From positions 1-5,864 of the forward strand of contig CALLXO010000086.1 of assembly GCA_937875645.1 (NCBI GenBank): a DNA stretch of 5,864 nt, read 5' to 3'. The notes beneath the pieces are model-generated. The model saw only the letters and a list, made by a program, of their open reading frames with translations, had not been told where the DNA came from and did not search any database. Source of the DNA: an uncultured Clostridia bacterium (GTDB lineage: Bacteria; Bacillota; Clostridia; Christensenellales; CAG-314). Made by a program: the position numbers and the translations under genes. Positions 5,115 to 5,864 of the stretch are shown here, one piece after another; the stretch's first letter is position 1, and every line of letters starts with the position of its first letter.

Positions 5115-5311
5115 TGAACGATGACTTATTGGGTGTTTCACAAGAGGAAGCTATTAAAAAGCTTCAAAAGTCAGGCTTAGCGTTTAGTACAGTATATGCC
5201 GAAGACAAAAAAACAGTGGGGAAGGACGCAATAGTAATTGCTGTTAGGACTGTTGACAAACAAATTCTTTTGGTTGTAGGCAGGTTTAAAACCGATGTCA
5301 CAAAGGAGTGA
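5114..5311 (+). CDS. Small PASTA-like protein (65 aa), function unknown
   Basis: I do not recognise a named gene. The sequence DDLLGVSQEEAIKKLQKSGL (residues 3-22) resembles the first half of a PASTA domain (LxGxSxEEAxxxLxxxGL), and the rest (VYAEDKKTVGKDAIVIAVRTVDKQILLVVGRFKTDV) fits the domain's beta strands, although the usual G-x-V-I-x-Q-x-P is degenerate. PASTA domains normally occur as repeats outside the membrane on serine/threonine kinases and penicillin-binding proteins. This copy is single, has no signal peptide or membrane segment, and would stay in the cytoplasm. The ATG overlaps the frr stop as TAATG with no ribosome binding site of its own, so translation probably depends on ribosomes leaving frr. 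Its stop precedes the uppS start by one base. That tight packing supports a real gene. The family assignment rests on eye comparison only. Confidence 0.72.
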   Translation: MNDDLLGVSQEEAIKKLQKSGLAFSTVYAEDKKTVGKDAIVIAVRTVDKQILLVVGRFKTDVTKE

Positions 5312-5312
5312 T

Positions 5313-5864
5313 ATGAAAAAACTGCACTGGGCGTTTATTATGGACGGCAACGGCAGGTGGGCTTCTATGCGGGGTATGTCACGTCAAAAGGGACATTCCG
5401 AAGGGGTAAAAACAGCGCATCGTGTCGTGGATTATTGCTTAGAAAAGGGCAATATAGGGGTAGTGTCTCTGTATGTGTTTTCTACGGAAAACTGGTTGCG
5501 ACCGCCTTCCGAAGTCAACGGATTGTTTAAGTTAGCTAAGGAATATCTTGTAGATGTAGACCGCTTTAAGCAAAAGGGTATTAAGGTTGTTTTTAGTGGC
5601 GAACGAACAAATTTGCCTAAAGATTTGCTTAATTTAATAGATAATTGCACATTAAAAACAGCTCATTGCAATAATCTTACTCTTAATCTTTGCATAAACT
5701 ACGGCGGTAGAACGGAAATAATACGCGCCGCAAAACTGCTTAAAGAAAATCAATTTAACGAGGCGCATTTTAAAAAAAATATGTACCAAAACTTGCCTTA
5801 TCCCGATTTAATTTTGCGTACGGGCGGGCAAATGAGACTCAGCAATTTTATGTTGTTTCAGGTT
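5313..5864 (+). CDS. uppS: Undecaprenyl diphosphate synthase (cis-prenyltransferase), 3' end cut
   Basis: This enzyme adds eight isopentenyl units to farnesyl diphosphate in cis to make the C55 lipid that carries peptidoglycan precursors. The window holds the first 184 codons of a family of about 230-255. Signature segments: HWAFIMDGNGRWASMRGMSRQKGH at residues 5-28 (Asp11 equals the catalytic Asp26 of E. coli; His28 equals His43), LYVFSTENWLRP at about 53-64, LNLCINYGGRTEIIRAA, and PDLILRTGGQMRLSNFMLFQ (Arg169, Arg175, Ser177 equal Arg194, Arg200, Ser202). The start ATG 5313 follows GGAG at 5305-5308, only four bases away, and sits one base after the previous stop, so it is probably coupled. 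At residue 173 there is Gln where the family usually has Glu (GE-R). The gene is co-transcribed with frr; cdsA and dxr would normally follow outside the window. Confidence 0.95.
   Translation, partial: MKKLHWAFIMDGNGRWASMRGMSRQKGHSEGVKTAHRVVDYCLEKGNIGVVSLYVFSTENWLRPPSEVNGLFKLAKEYLVDVDRFKQKGIKVVFSGERTNLPKDLLNLIDNCTLKTAHCNNLTLNLCINYGGRTEIIRAAKLLKENQFNEAHFKKNMYQNLPYPDLILRTGGQMRLSNFMLFQV

Noticed and set aside
1..5864. A hidden defence, mobile or biosynthetic system
   Set aside because: Every long gene belongs to a known housekeeping family. There are no transposase, phage, toxin-antitoxin or CRISPR signatures and no long direct repeats.

Overview
The window reads as a housekeeping chromosomal segment of an AT-rich, low-GC Gram-positive bacterium of the Clostridia type, probably uncultured. 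Three things point there: close protein matches to clostridial forms (NifS/IscU pair, RuvX followed by a DUF1292 protein, and the order rpsB-tsf-pyrH-frr-uppS), strong AGGAGG-type ribosome binding sites, and simple hairpin-plus-T-run terminators. All genes are on the + strand. The window cuts the first gene at its 5' end and the last at its 3' end. I see no mobile element, CRISPR array, tRNA or rRNA, and no clear new multi-gene system.

Layout. Positions 1-752 hold the end of a cysteine desulfurase and its partner scaffold iscU, overlapping by 8 bases: an iron-sulfur cluster assembly unit. A hairpin follows. Positions 790-1033 hold a promoter, a 47-residue single-span membrane protein and a strong terminator. 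Positions 1046-1998 hold a promoter placed so close to ruvX that its mRNA looks leaderless, then ruvX, then a DUF1292 protein with an unusual cysteine-rich acidic tail, then a terminator. Positions 2079-5864 form the translation/cell-wall operon: a good promoter, a leader of about 115 bases with pairing potential, rpsB (ribosomal protein S2), tsf (EF-Ts), a terminator-like hairpin, pyrH (UMP kinase, TTG start), frr (ribosome recycling factor), a 65-residue PASTA-like small protein, and uppS (undecaprenyl diphosphate synthase, partial). The last four genes are tightly packed, with short gaps or overlapping stop and start codons.

The points most worth a second look are: (1) tsf is broken by a frameshift and lacks about 22 residues of the family core, although EF-Ts is normally required; (2) rpsB appears to have its own 1-base shift near the C-terminus, so this stretch may carry sequence or assembly errors, or real lesions; (3) the probable leaderless ruvX; (4) the 9-cysteine tail on the DUF1292 protein; (5) the stand-alone PASTA-like protein between frr and uppS; (6) a possible structured rpsB leader. 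Three promoters share an almost identical architecture (TTGCAA or TTGCTT, 16-17 bases, TACAAT-like), which supports their prediction.
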